Positions 1-8,926 are shown, counted from the stretch's first letter. The stretch: DNA of 64,000 nucleotides from CAVZBT01 sp963773605 (GCA_963773605.1 CAVZBT010000006.1:124001-188000), one strand, 5' to 3'. A program made the numbers and translations. Notes: generated by a model from the letters alone, not told the origin.

Positions 1-385
1 CGAGGCCGAGGTAAGGCGCGGGGCTGCCCGGTGCCGTCAATTGCAGGCGCTGGAAGAGCTCCTGCGCCTGAAGGTAAAACCTTTCCCTCAGGAAGGCCTC
101 GGCCAGGGCACACATCGCCTCAGCATCGGCCGGATTTGCCTCGAGCCGCCTCGCCAGGTCCAGGAGTTCGGGGTTGCTCTGGTACAGGCCGGCCAGCGCG
201 GTGTCGTGTTCCGCCGCGGGGCCGCTGGATATCTTGAGGACGGGGCGAGTGTAATCGGGTTCCGAAGTAGGATTGGCGGGACGTGTGCCCTGCGCATTCG
301 GCGCCGGCTGGGTGCGTTTCACGCATCCATGGCAGCCCAAGGCGAGCAGGCAGATGGTAACCGCAACCCGAGTCCGGCGTCGCAC
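1..385 (-). CDS. TPR lipoprotein of the Tad locus (TadD-like), partial
   Basis: This is the 5-prime part of a gene whose 3-prime end lies beyond the left edge. From a GTG at 385 the frame reads a basic N-terminus, a hydrophobic stretch (VAVTICLLALGC) ending in a lipobox-like cysteine, a polar linker, then helical text with repeat character (ALAGLYQSNPELLDLARRLE, ADAEAMCALAEAFL). This fits a TPR lipoprotein of the TadD type, which in Tad systems is thought to help pilus assembly in the cell envelope. It is the last visible gene of the minus-strand Tad operon, starting 12 bp after the DUF192 gene. Only about 128 codons are visible, so the family call rests on context plus the lipobox and repeat-like helices. 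Confidence 0.6.
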   Translation of the reverse strand, partial: MRRRTRVAVTICLLALGCHGCVKRTQPAPNAQGTRPANPTSEPDYTRPVLKISSGPAAEHDTALAGLYQSNPELLDLARRLEANPADAEAMCALAEAFLRERFYLQAQELFQRLQLTAPGSPAPYLGL

Positions 386-396
386 TTCACCTCCGC

Positions 397-766
397 CTAC
401 GTCATGATCGGTTTGATTTCCAGTACGTCGCCAACCTCGGTGGCAGTGCGCAAGAGCACCCCCGCCGGCAATTCCAGCACACTCCGCGCCCGCCACAGGA
501 CAGCCCCAATCCTGAGAGGGACGCAACCGGTGATACATTTTCAGAACTCGTCCATCCCTGTCGAGGTAAACGACGTCGATAGGAAATCTCATCCCCAGCG
601 TGTGTATGCCCTCGGCAGGAACAAGCCAGAGCCCCTTCCCTTGGGGAAAATCGACGTCAACCCGGCCGATCAGGCCCTTCATCCGTTTCCACGCCGTTCG
701 GACCATCTCCACGTCGGCCGCAACCAGGACGTGCCTGGTGCAGTTGAACGCGGCGAGGGCGGTCAC
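397..766 (-). pseudogene. DUF192 family protein, one frameshift
   Basis: Two adjacent frames together give one DUF192 protein of about 122 residues. The N-terminal frame has RTAWKRMKGLIGR, GKGLWLVPAEGIHTLGMRFP and DVVYLDRDGRVLKMYHRLRP. After an indel near 525 the second frame gives SVLELPAGVLLRTATEVGD and ends in IKPIMT and a TAG. These are the usual DUF192 landmarks. The proposed GTG start at 766 overlaps the stop of the upstream small ORF by 4 bp (GTGA), which argues for translational coupling. DUF192 genes of unknown function are often found in Tad loci of this type. The break may be a sequencing error, because both halves keep good coding sense. Confidence 0.65.
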
Positions 767-861
767 GACTTCTTCTGGCCGCGGAGACGCATGATCAGGA
801 TGGCCAGCACGATGACAAACAGAACGGCCGCGACGACTCGAGCAGTTGTGACTGAATCCAT
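763..861 (-). CDS. 32-residue single-pass membrane protein
   Basis: A short ORF (ATG at 861, TGA at 763-765) begins MDSVTTARVV, has one strongly hydrophobic segment of about 18 residues (VAAVLFVIVLAILIM) and ends in a basic tail RLRGQKKS. A GAAGGGAGA Shine-Dalgarno-like sequence precedes the ATG. It lies between tadC and the DUF192 gene and overlaps the latter by 4 bp. The arrangement of hydrophobic helix, positive tail, good ribosome site and coupling supports a real gene, but I recognise no family. It could be a small accessory subunit of the Tad inner-membrane platform. Confidence 0.55.
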   Translation of the reverse strand: MDSVTTARVVAAVLFVIVLAILIMRLRGQKKS

Positions 862-886
862 TGCAGCTCTCCCTTCATTAACGCCA

Positions 887-1796
887 CTACCTGCCGGAAA
901 GACCCGGCAGCAATATCCTGATGATCGCAATCACGGCGGGGCCGAGAATCACGATGAGGATGGCCGGAAAGATGAAGAACACCAGCGGGGGAAGCATCTT
1001 GATGCTCATCTTGGCCGCATGCTCTTCGGCACGCTGCCGGCGCTTGGTACGCAGAGTTTCCGAGAAAACGCGCAGCGACTGGGCGACGCTGGTGCCAAAA
1101 CGATCGGTCTGGATGAGGACCGCGACAAACGACTTCAAATCGTCGACATCCGTGCGGGTCCCGAGGTTGCGAAGCGCGTCCGCTCGTTTTCTTCCGGCAT
1201 TCACCTCGAGGCTGTACAGATTCAATTCTTCGCTCAGGTCCGGGTACATGGCGTTCAGTTCCTGGCCGATGCGCAACAGTGACTGATCCATGCCAAGGCC
1301 CGCTTCCACACAGACCACGGCGAGGTCCAGCATGTCCGGCAGCGCCATCTGTATCCGTTCTTTGCGACTCCTGACCAGCATGGTTCAACCACAGATCCGG
1401 AACCAGCGCGCCCAGCAGTATCGGGAGCAGCAGGAAGAGGACCGGATTCGTCCGGAAGTACCCCAATGCCGCGAAGAGAACGAAGCAGCAGGACCGCCAG
1501 GACAATCTTTATGCCGTAGAAGAGCAGGGGCGCATCCCGCCGCCGGATCCCCGCGCGGACAAACCGCTGCTCCTGCCTCGACATCTCTTCGGGCGAGCGC
1601 GGTATCATCTCGCCCAGAGGCTTGAAGAGTTTCTCGGAGCTCCTGATCATCCGCAGCCAGTCGAACCGGAGGGGAAGGCTCGCCGTCGTGAACCCTTCGG
1701 CCGAGATTAGGTCCAGCCAGAAGGCTATACCCCAAGCCGAACACCGTCAGGAAGAGCAATGCTCCCAGCACGGCGAGAACTGATAGTTAGCTCCAT
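887..1796 (-). pseudogene. tadC: Tad inner-membrane platform protein TadC, multiple frameshifts
   Basis: TadC and TadB form the inner-membrane platform that couples the TadA ATPase to Flp pilus growth. From an ATG at 1796 (AGGAGAAGGTC just upstream) the coding sense moves through at least three frames. These are an N-terminal TM (LGALLFLTVFGLG), then FDWLRMIRSSEKLFKPLGE and YGIKIVLAVLLL, then LGYFRTNPVLFLLLPILLGA, then an intact final frame from RSRKERIQMALPDMLDLAVV to the stop at 887. The last part holds the T2SSF core (CVEAGLGMDQSLLRIGQEL) and the C-terminal TM (LPPLVFFIFPAILIVILGP). Length after repair is about 300 residues, normal for TadC. The gene starts 10 bp after tadB. No internal stops occur in the repaired frame, so sequencing indels are as likely as true decay. 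Confidence 0.8.
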
Positions 1797-1805
1797 GACC
1801 TTCTC

Positions 1806-2780
1806 CTAAAAGCGCGGCTGAATGACCTTCCGGATGACGAAATAGCCGACGACCTGCATGATGACCCCTACGGCCAGAAACCTGAGGCCGAGAGGGTCCG
1901 TGAAAAGGCGCATGATGTAATCGCGATTCAGAAGAAATAACGCCAGCCCCATCAGGGGCGGGATGGCCACCAGCATGTACATGGAAAGCCGACCCTGGGC
2001 CGTGTGGGTGCGGATCTGGCGCATGAGCTTGAATCGCTCGCGGATGATACGCGACAAGTTGTCCAGGATTTCGGCCAGGTTCCCCCCCGTCTCACGCTGG
2101 ATCGTCAGGGCGGTGACGAAGATGCGCACGTCCGGAAGCGGTATGCGCCGGGACAGGTTCAGGAAAGAGTCACGCAGCGGCAGACCGAGATTCTGCTGCT
2201 CATAGGTGCGCCGGAACTCGTCCGACACGGGAGACGGCAGTTCCTTGCCGATGATGTCGAGGCCGGTCGTGAAGGCGTGCCCCGCACGGACCGCACGGGC
2301 CAGGAGGTCGATCGCGTCCGGGAAAAGCTCCTCGAACCGCATGAATCGTCTCTGCCGTTTCACCGCGATCACGAGCGTCGGGATCGAACCTGCAATGACC
2401 CCAAGCAGCGCTGCCAGGAGCACAGGAAGGCTCGCCAGGAGCGAGGCCAGGAAGACGAACCAGGCAAGCAGCAACGAGAGGAACACCAGCATCCCGACCG
2501 TGATCTCCATGGCCGATTGCTGGATAAAAAGGCTGATGCGCTCCACCCCGGGGAGGCCGGCAAGCAGACGGTTGAAGGCAGGGATATTGCTGAGCAGTTC
2601 CGAGCGCAAGAGCTGTGTTTCCCGGTTATCGGACTCAAGGCTGATCAGGTCTTGGGTCGAGAGGATTCTGGCTCGCAGCTTCTTCTTCTCGGCCGGCGCT
2701 TCGATGACAAAATAGAGGCCGCTGATCAGAAGCGCCAGCGTCACCAGAAATATCAGGAGAACTAAAATGTAGAGATTCAC
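1806..2780 (-). CDS. tadB: Tad inner-membrane platform protein TadB
   Basis: This intact 324-residue protein is the partner of TadC in the inner-membrane platform of the Tad pilus machine. An N-terminal TM spans about residues 3-26. A long double hydrophobic region covers about 92-140, the T2SSF cytoplasmic domain lies around 150-265 (FEELFPDAIDLLARAVRAGH, LGLPLRDSFLNLSRRIP), and two TMs close the protein (about 267-285 and 300-320). The GTG start at 2780 is preceded by GAGAGG. It sits about 20 bp after tadA and 10 bp before tadC, as in canonical tad operons. It is one of the few genes of this locus without an indel. Confidence 0.9.
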   Translation of the reverse strand: MNLYILVLLIFLVTLALLISGLYFVIEAPAEKKKLRARILSTQDLISLESDNRETQLLRSELLSNIPAFNRLLAGLPGVERISLFIQQSAMEITVGMLVFLSLLLAWFVFLASLLASLPVLLAALLGVIAGSIPTLVIAVKRQRRFMRFEELFPDAIDLLARAVRAGHAFTTGLDIIGKELPSPVSDEFRRTYEQQNLGLPLRDSFLNLSRRIPLPDVRIFVTALTIQRETGGNLAEILDNLSRIIRERFKLMRQIRTHTAQGRLSMYMLVAIPPLMGLALFLLNRDYIMRLFTDPLGLRFLAVGVIMQVVGYFVIRKVIQPRF

Positions 2781-2804
2781 TGGGCGCCTCTCAAGTAAGC
2801 CTAT

Positions 2805-4088
2805 TTAACTCTCTTGATCGGTTCCGGCGTGAAAAGGTCCATCGGCAGCTGAATGCCCGGCGGCAAAGAGCTTCTCGCTGAATTTGGGCCTGATGCCGGT
2901 TGGACGGAACTGGCCGCGGACCTTGTTGTTTTCGTCATAGCCCTGGCGCTCCAAGACAAACAGGTCCTGCATCGTGATCATCGGGCCTTCCATGCCGGTG
3001 AGTTCCGTGATGTTGGTGACCTTGCGCGTGCCGTCCGGAAAGCGCGCGATCTGGACGACGACGTTGATCGCCGAGGCGATCTGCTGGCGCGCCGCCTTGT
3101 CCGGCAGGTTCAGGTTCGCCATGAACACCATCGTCTCGATGCGGCTGAGGGCGTCGCGCGGGCTGTTGGCGTGGACCGTGGTCAGCGAACCCTCGTGACC
3201 GGTGTTCATCGCCTGCAGCATGTCGATGGCTTCTTCGCCGCGCACCTCGCCGACGACGATGCGGTCGGGTCGCATACGGAGGGCGTTGATGACCAGCTGC
3301 CGCTGCTTGACCTGTCCCTTCCCTTCGACGTTCGGCGGACGGGTTTCCAGCCGGACCACGTGTTCCTGCTTGAGCTGAAGCTCGGCGGCATCTTCGATCG
3401 TGACGATGCGCTCGGAACTTGGGATATAGCTCGACAGCACGTTGAGCAGGGTGGTCTTGCCGGCGCCGGTGCCGCCGGAGATGAGCATGTTCAGCTTCCC
3501 CTCCACGCCCGCCTTCAGCAGATCGAGCATTTCGTGGGTGAGCGAGCCGTTGTCGAGCAGGTCGGTGGCGGTCAGCGGGTCCGTTCCGAAACGCCGGATG
3601 GACAGAACCGGCCCGTCCAGCGCCAGCGGCGGAATGATGACGTTCACGCGCGAACCGTCGCGCAGGCGGGCATCGACCATCGGGGAGGATTCGTCCACGC
3701 GCCGCCCGACACGCGACACGATGCGGTCGATGATCCTCATCAGGTGTTCTTCATCCGAAAACCGGACATTCGTCTGTTCGAGTTTTCCCCGGCGCTCGAC
3801 ATACACCTCGTAAGGGCCGTTGACCAGGATATCCGAGAGCGTCGGGTCCGCCAGCAGCGGCTGCAGCGGGCCCAGGCCGAACACCTCGTCGAGGATCTCG
3901 ATGACCATCTGCTCGCGCTCGGTCAGGGTAAGCGGCGTCTTCTCGCGCTGCAGCACGTCGAGAATCACCTGGCGCAGCTGCTCGCGCGCAGTCTCCTCCT
4001 TCAGACGATTGAGACTCTCGAGGTCGATCTCGTTGATAACCTTGGAATGGAGGGTATCCTTCAATTCGTGATATTGAGCATCAAACAT
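2805..4088 (-). CDS. tadA: Tad pilus assembly ATPase TadA/CpaF
   Basis: TadA is the cytoplasmic secretion ATPase that powers Flp pilus assembly. From the ATG at 4088 the protein is about 427 residues. It has an N-terminal helical domain, Walker A GGTGAGKTT (about 205-213), an Asp/Walker B region RIVVGEVRG (about 276-284) and a His box HEGSLTTVHA (about 298-307). The frame stays open upstream into tadZ, but only because of an indel. In the neighbouring frame tadZ ends RRGLMGLFRG and a TAG at 4091, giving the start AGGGAGATAGCC-ATG. A second indel near 2862 (GGG for GG) alters the last residues. The corrected tail would read QLPMDLFTPEPIKRVK with a stop near 2801. Confidence 0.92.
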   Translation of the reverse strand: MFDAQYHELKDTLHSKVINEIDLESLNRLKEETAREQLRQVILDVLQREKTPLTLTEREQMVIEILDEVFGLGPLQPLLADPTLSDILVNGPYEVYVERRGKLEQTNVRFSDEEHLMRIIDRIVSRVGRRVDESSPMVDARLRDGSRVNVIIPPLALDGPVLSIRRFGTDPLTATDLLDNGSLTHEMLDLLKAGVEGKLNMLISGGTGAGKTTLLNVLSSYIPSSERIVTIEDAAELQLKQEHVVRLETRPPNVEGKGQVKQRQLVINALRMRPDRIVVGEVRGEEAIDMLQAMNTGHEGSLTTVHANSPRDALSRIETMVFMANLNLPDKAARQQIASAINVVVQIARFPDGTRKVTNITELTGMEGPMITMQDLFVLERQGYDENNKVRGQFRPTGIRPKFSEKLFAAGHSAADGPFHAGTDQES

Positions 4089-4090
4089 GG

Positions 4091-5287
4091 CTATCTCCCT
4101 CTGAATAGACCCATCAGGCCGCGCCGCTTCGTAGCGCAGCGGCATGCCGGTCAAGTCGTGGGCCAGCCGGTGATAACTCTTGGACAGGCCGGAGTGGTTG
4201 ACCGCCACGATCGGTTTGCCGCTGTTGATGGCCTGGATGGCGGACCCGTAGTTGTTGGGCAGCCTCCAGTAGATCGGATGGCTCAGGATCCGCGTGATCT
4301 CGCGTTCGCTCAGTTCGTACCGTCTGCTGTCCCGGTTGACGATCAGGCGCAGGCGGTCCGCGCAGCCGGCGCCCGACAGGAACAGGACGAGCCGGTGAGT
4401 GCGCCAGAGCGCCGGCAGTTCCGGCGTCAGCACGACGAGCACGGCTTCGCTCATATCCGTCACTACCTGGAGGTAGTTCCTGTTCGAGCGACGACGGCAC
4501 ATCGATGAAAGCATGCGTGAAGGTCTGGGCGATGACCCGCAGCAGCTTCGCCAGCGCCGGAGAACCGGCCGCGGGACCGGACTGGTACTTCTTGGGTCCC
4601 GCCAGCAGGGAGATGCCGTGCGCCTTGCTCATGAAGGTGTCGAGGAGCACCGGATCGAGACGCGGCGCCGCCGCCAGCGCATCGGAGACCGAGTATTGCG
4701 TCTTCACATTCAGATAGGCCGCGACGTCGCCGACCGGGCTGTTCAAGATCGACCAGGGCAACACGCGTGACTCGGGCATTTCCGCCACCGTGATGGCCAG
4801 GTTCGTGGCAACCGATGTGGCCCCGGAACCTCCCTTGGCGGAGGTGACGCAATAGAGCTTGCCTCGCGTCTCTTTCGGTCCGGTGGCGCTGCTTTTCGTC
4901 CAGATAGCGGCCGAACGCCAGGCTCAGGGTGCGGGCCGACACGGGCCTCGGCAGGAACTCGCGCGCCCCGGCCTGCATGGTTTCGATGATCAGTTGCGGG
5001 TCGTTGCGAAGCGCAGCTCGCACTGAGCCAGGCCTCCGGCAGCACCGCGTGCAGCACGAAAAGCGCCTTGATGCCCGCCTTCTGGTCCTGCATGTCGACG
5101 ATGATGATGATCCGGGCGCGCTTCGAGAATACGATCTGCGTCGAGTAGTCATCTTCGACGGCACAGTACGTGTCGAGGGCCAGCTTTAGTAGTCGCCAAC
5201 TGAGTGGCTTCGATCTGGCGCGTCAGCGAATCACGAATCTCGGCGGAAGGCGCGATCAATCGCAACCGTGATTTGTGGTAGGGTCAT
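4091..5287 (-). pseudogene. tadZ: Tad localisation ATPase TadZ/CpaE, many frameshifts
   Basis: TadZ/CpaE is a ParA/MinD-like ATPase with an atypical receiver domain that places the Tad machine at the pole. Piecing frames together from the ATG at 5287 (MTLPQITVAI) gives the receiver part (IIIIVDMQDQKAGIKALFVL, then DPQLIIETMQAGAREFLPRP) and the deviant Walker A region (CVTSAKGGSGATSVATNLAI). It continues with SPVGDVAAYLNVKTQYSVSD, DMSEAVLVVLTPELPALWRT, the C-terminal part AIQAINSGKPIVAVNHSGL, and the tail RRGLMGLFRG. At least six indels are needed in about 1.2 kb. The repaired length of about 398 residues is normal and no nonsense codons appear in the repaired frame. The gene lies between the secretin and tadA. 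Whether the damage is biological or an assembly error cannot be decided from this sequence alone. Confidence 0.8.
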
Positions 5288-5384
5288 AGAATCACCCAGT
5301 CTATGTTTGAACGTTACCAGAGTTCGAACAAGCTCGGACCCAGCCTCCAGATTCGCCGCTGTGCCGGGCCGCACCCTGTCGGCC

Positions 5385-6829
5385 TCACGGGCGCTTCTCT
5401 GGAACGTGGGGCTTCTCCCGAGCTTTGCCGTCAAACTTGCCGGTATCCAGAAACGGCACCGGGAACTGCCGGCAGTGGGAGCGTCTGCCCCGGCTCGAGC
5501 GGCTTCACCAGCCTCGGGGTCACCATCACCAGCAGCTCGGAATTGGACTTTCTGAACTCACTGCTCTGAAAGAGCTTGCCCAGGAACGGGACGTCGCTGA
5601 GCCACGGAATCTTGTTGTTGATCTTTGTTAACCCGGTTGTCCAGGAGCCCGGCCACGGCAAAACTCTGGCCGTCTCGCAGCTGAACTTCGGTTTCGGCCC
5701 GCCGCGTCGAGAGCGCCGGAATGAGAAACCCGGAAAGCGTCACGGCGTTGTCGAAATCGAGCGAACTGACTTCCGGCATCACCTTCAGCCGGATGGTGCC
5801 ATCCGGGTTCGGTTCGGCGAGAAACTTGAGACGCACGCCGAATTCCTTGAACTGAACCGTCACCACGGGCGTGCCGCGTCGACCCCTGGACGATCGGGAC
5901 CGGGAATTCACCTCCGGCAAGAAACGACGCCTCCTTGCCGGCCAGGGCCAGCAGGTTGGGTTCCGCCAGGATCTGCAGCAGGCTCTTCTGCTGCAGGGCC
6001 TTGATCATCAGTCCAAGATTCAGATCGGGCCGGAACACGAAGATATTGAGAAGGTCCGTCAACCGGAAGCTTGGAGGAAGTCCCTGTCAGTCGGTGCGCC
6101 GATCGCCCCAGTTACATCAGCGCCGCCGGGCGGGCTAAACTGCTGAGTGGATATGACGCCTGGCGTGTTCAGCGTGCCCGTGCTGACGATGTTCGCGCCC
6201 AGCTGCTGGACGGCATTTCTATCCACTTCCGCAAACTTCACCTGAAGCAGCACGACCTGGTCCGCTCGCTGCGTGCCCAGCAGGTTCACCACGTTCTGCG
6301 TTTCCGTCTTGACCACCGCCGCAGCCTGGTCCGCCACGGCGGCCGACGAGACGATTCCGGTCAGGACGATCGACGCCCCCGATTGGCTCAACTCGATGTT
6401 CTCACCGGGGAGCACCCTGCTCAGCGTCGCCCGCAGCGCCTCCAGATCGAAGACGTTCTGCAGCACCTGCAGTTCAAAGGCCCGCATCTGCTCCTGGTCG
6501 TTCCACAGGAGGAGCGACACGGTTCCGATCTTGAGGCCGTGAATGAGGACCTGGTTCGGCGACACGACAATCGCCGTCGCAATCTGGTCGTTCGTGACCG
6601 AGACTCTCTTGAGCACGTCAGGCGAATTGACGACCAGGGATTTTCCTTCGAAGACGCGCAGCACGTCCTCGCCGCCGGATGCGGGCAGCGGAACCTGCTG
6701 CGTCGGGAGCGGTTCTGTACGCGCGGCGGCAGTATCCATAGAACCCGACTGTACTCCGGCTTCCAACGAAAACCCGGGAGCCAGCAGGATGATCAGGAGC
6801 GGTGCAAGTATCGCGGCTTTCCGTATCAT
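5385..6829 (-). pseudogene. rcpA: Tad secretin CpaC/RcpA, several frameshifts
   Basis: This gene encodes the outer-membrane secretin through which the Flp pilus leaves the cell. The ATG at 6829 opens a signal peptide (AAILAPLLIILLAPGFSLEA). A BON/N-domain-like region follows (EGKSLVVNSPDVLKRVSVTN, then NQVLIHGLKIGTVSLLLWN), and then a secretin core split over four frames. The core pieces are DLNLGLMIKALQQKSLLQIL AEPNLLALAG, GTPVVTVQFKEFGVRLKFLA, AVTLSGFLIPALSTRRAETE and IPWLSDVPFLGKLFQSSEF. The end reads LVMVTPRLVKPLEPGQTLPL, and a shifted frame supplies PFLDTGKFDGKAREKP with TGA at 5385. Frameshifts fall near 6060, 5900, 5640 and 5460. The repaired size of about 480 residues is typical. Downstream, tadZ starts 97 bp later. 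Confidence 0.82.
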
Positions 6830-6884
6830 TTAATTATCCCATGGCTGATGTAACAGATGGCCTGCACAACCGCTTGTCATCTGT

Positions 6885-7847
6885 CTAAGGCTTTTTCTCC
6901 TGAAGCGTGTCCTTCTCCTGAAACGTCTCGGTTGCCCGCTTGGCCCCCTGGATCAGTTCGACAGCCACTACCCGGGCAGGCGGCGGAACAGGGGGCGGCG
7001 GCGGTGGAGGAGCCTTCACCACTTTGACGGGCGGCCGCCGGTTCTCGGCCACTGGCTGCTCGGCTTCTTTTGGCGCTGCTTCCGGGTGTGAGCCCTCGTA
7101 GAGCGCCGACCTGTAAACCAGGGGAGAATCCACGGTGGTCTGATCCAGCGGATGCCGGAGCGCCAGCTGGATGCGTCCGTCGCCGGTGGCGAGGGCGATC
7201 TTCGACGCCTGTTCCGGCGTCACGAGCAGGGTGACTTCCTGCACCGCCTGCGGTTTCCCTTCTACATCGCGCTGCACGTTCTGACCCACGGCAAGGACCT
7301 GCAGGTTCTCCAGGATGATCTTCGACCCCATTTCATCTTCCGGCGACCCCTTGACGTTCTTCACCGCACCCTTCTTGCCGACATTCTTGACCAGGCTCTT
7401 GGGAGGATTAGTGGTCAGGATCAGGTCTACCCGGGACCCCGGCTGTACAAATCCCGTGACCCCGATGATGGCGTTGACCTGGATCGAAATGGCGCGCATT
7501 CCCTCCGGGATCGCCACCGCCAGCCCAGCCCCGGCTTCCTTGGGCGCGAGTTTCGACTCGAGGATCGGCTCATTCGGCAGCATCTCGACCAATAACCCCC
7601 GGTCCAACACCAGCGACGCATCCTGGAAACTGCCCTCGAGCGGGTTGGCCTTGGGCCACGGGGACAGCTTCACCTGCTTCTCGGTCAGCCGAGTTCCCAG
7701 CGGAAGCTTTTCCGCCGCTACGACGATCTGAACGGTCTGGCTTACGGGTTGAAGTCGGGTCTGTATCAGGCGATACGCGAGGTAGGTCACGCCCCCACTA
7801 AGAATCAGCGCTATGACCGCCAACACCATCATCCGATTTCGATTCAT
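6885..7847 (-). CDS. cpaB: Flp pilus assembly protein CpaB/RcpC
   Basis: CpaB/RcpC is a periplasmic protein, anchored by one N-terminal TM, that works with the secretin of the Tad system. The intact 320-residue protein has a TM at about 8-28 (MVLAVIALILSGGVTYLAYR) and an SAF-type domain at about 40-105 (VAAEKLPLGTRLTEKQVKLS). The RcpC domain covers about 115-225 (MRAISIQVNAIIGVTGFVQP, GSRVDLILTT). The C-terminus is a proline-rich stretch (about residues 280-296) followed by charged sequence. It is the first assembly gene after the pilin genes and precedes the secretin by about 55 bp. The prepilin peptidase TadV/CpaA that often sits here is absent. Confidence 0.9.
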   Translation of the reverse strand: MNRNRMMVLAVIALILSGGVTYLAYRLIQTRLQPVSQTVQIVVAAEKLPLGTRLTEKQVKLSPWPKANPLEGSFQDASLVLDRGLLVEMLPNEPILESKLAPKEAGAGLAVAIPEGMRAISIQVNAIIGVTGFVQPGSRVDLILTTNPPKSLVKNVGKKGAVKNVKGSPEDEMGSKIILENLQVLAVGQNVQRDVEGKPQAVQEVTLLVTPEQASKIALATGDGRIQLALRHPLDQTTVDSPLVYRSALYEGSHPEAAPKEAEQPVAENRRPPVKVVKAPPPPPPPVPPPARVVAVELIQGAKRATETFQEKDTLQEKKP

Positions 7848-8250
7848 AGTCGCATCCCTGGCGCCGTAGGGACCCTGGCGCCCATCACAGAGTCATCGCT
7901 CTAATGGACAAGAATGTGCCAAGCCACCAGGGAAAGGGCAGGAACGGATTTCTTCGGGAGCGATGTCACAGCCCTGCATCTCTCGACCCACTGGATCGGA
8001 TCACAAAATGCCTGCCGCGGCCAGTCCACTGTCAGGGCGAGTGTACGTCGTGAAACCTGTTTGAAGCACAGCCGTCGACGCTCTACGGGATCTCGTCGCA
8101 CCCAGGCAGCGGGGATCGGAGTGGATTCTATATCCCCGCCGGCCAGCAAAGCAATCCTTTAATAATCGGCGCTGGAGATCCGTCCGGCACAAGACAAGGT
8201 CGCGAAGGGGGCGGCCACAGGGGCTGCCCCCCCTCGATTTAACCCGGCGA
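7848..8250. other. Gap between cpaB and the first pilin gene
   Basis: About 400 bp lie between the start of cpaB and the stop of the first Flp pilin. Short ORFs here have no recognisable features. The only structure I see is a GC-rich hairpin at 8207-8233, listed separately. A promoter for cpaB is likely in this gap but no convincing -35/-10 pair stands out. Confidence 0.5.
8207..8233 (-). terminator. GC-rich hairpin after pilin gene 1
   Basis: On the minus strand the sequence folds as GGGGGGGCAGCC / GGCCGCCCCC about 20 bp after the stop of pilin gene 1. There is no clear T tract, so it may be a weak terminator or an mRNA 3-prime stabiliser that keeps pilin mRNA levels above those of the assembly genes. 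Confidence 0.4.
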
Positions 8251-8439
8251 CTATTTCGCCAGAACGCTGGAGGTCTTGGTAAATACTCCCAGGACGGCGC
8301 TCGTGATGGAGGGGCTGGCGAAGAATACCGCCAGGGCCACCAGCACGATCAACAACACATACTCTACGATGGTCTGCCCGGATTCGTTTTTTGAAGCCTG
8401 CATCCGAACCTTCAGATAGTTGTAGCATTGAGCCAGCAT
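8251..8439 (-). CDS. flp: Flp-type pilin, copy 1
   Basis: This 62-residue Flp/Fap pilin is the structural subunit of the Tad pilus. A short basic leader ends in SG, followed by the class signature QTIVEYVLLIVLVALAVFF. The G-X4-EY cleavage and methylation motif is intact, so prepilin peptidase should cut after the glycine. The mature part is one hydrophobic helix plus a Ser/Thr-rich tail (SPSITSAVLGVFTKTSSVLA). It is the copy nearest the assembly genes. A GGAGAAG ribosome site precedes the ATG. Copies 2 and 3 upstream are about as long and very similar. The Ser/Thr tail would be a reasonable target for glycosylation by the neighbouring GT-C island; this is inference. Confidence 0.92.
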   Translation of the reverse strand: MLAQCYNYLKVRMQASKNESGQTIVEYVLLIVLVALAVFFASPSITSAVLGVFTKTSSVLAK

Positions 8440-8491
8440 CTGAGTCTTCTCCTTGTGTCCTCAAGTGTGTCACACGGCGTGGCACTTCGTT

Positions 8492-8538
8492 CTTCGGTAA
8501 ATGCGTTTGTACTAGCTTCGGTAAATGCGTTGTACTAG
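8492..8538. repeat. 24-bp tandem duplication upstream of pilin 1
   Basis: Two adjacent units beginning CTTCGGTAAATGCGTT (24 bp at 8492-8515, 23 bp at 8516-8538, one base shorter in a T run) lie between the conserved upstream block and the start of pilin 1. They may be a duplicated regulator site or a simple slip duplication. Confidence 0.6.
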
Positions 8539-8598
8539 GTACAAATTGTACGAGAATGGATTGGCCGGCTTGTCAAAACCATGTAAACAATTGTTAAC

Positions 8599-8675
8599 GA
8601 ATCGCCTGACAGTCCCATCGGCGAGCATATCGGCCTGTGGCCACCAACCGTATAGGATTATTTGCCGAGCGCAGT
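8599..8675 (-). promoter_or_regulatory. Conserved 77-bp block upstream of pilin 1 (copy A)
   Basis: A 77-bp block upstream of pilin 1 matches the block at 9186-9262 upstream of pilin 2 over its full length without gaps, at roughly 84 percent identity. On the minus strand it reads CTCGGCAAATAA, then three short inverted repeats, then CAGGCGA. One stem end is G-C in this copy and C-G in copy B. It may be a structured leader, a promoter element, or a remnant of gene duplication. Confidence 0.45.
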
Positions 8676-8827
8676 ACGGCAGTGGAATTCGCTGTCGTTG
8701 ATGGCAGAAAGGAAGTCGTTCGGCTTCCACCGGGTTTGAGCGCGTATACAGTCAATAACCCGGTGGTGCGAAGAGGAGGCTGTTGTCCAAGGCGCCAGGG
8801 CGTGATTGAAGCGGGTCCCTTGACGTT

Positions 8828-8852
8828 TGCGGAATCAGATTCTGCTTCCGCG
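8828..8852 (-). terminator. Hairpin downstream of pilin 2
   Basis: An inverted repeat GCGGAA...TTCCGC with an inner CAGATTCTG palindrome sits about 75 bp after the pilin 2 stop. The same hairpin sits at 9325-9349 after pilin 3. No T tract follows, so it may act in RNA processing or stability rather than in clean termination. Confidence 0.35.
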
Positions 8853-8926
8853 GCGTTTCAGGACAATTCGTGTACAGGCCGCGGTTACATCCGCGTATGT
8901 CTTGGCGCCTTTCGCCGGAGCACAGC

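Noticed and set aside
2853..4508. Long plus-strand open frame opposite tadA (551 codons)
   Set aside because: It is the antisense shadow of tadA, with composition rich in Arg, His, Asp and Val and no domain. The minus strand has intact Walker motifs.
2805..4514. A natural TadZ-TadA fusion protein
   Set aside because: The open frame joins them, but the adjacent frame holds the normal TadZ end (RRGLMGLFRG, TAG) and the normal TadA ATG with a ribosome site. The fusion results from an indel.
4091..5287. Programmed ribosomal frameshifting in tadZ
   Set aside because: Six or more shifts in both directions without a common slippery site cannot be programmed. Sequencing error or decay is more likely.
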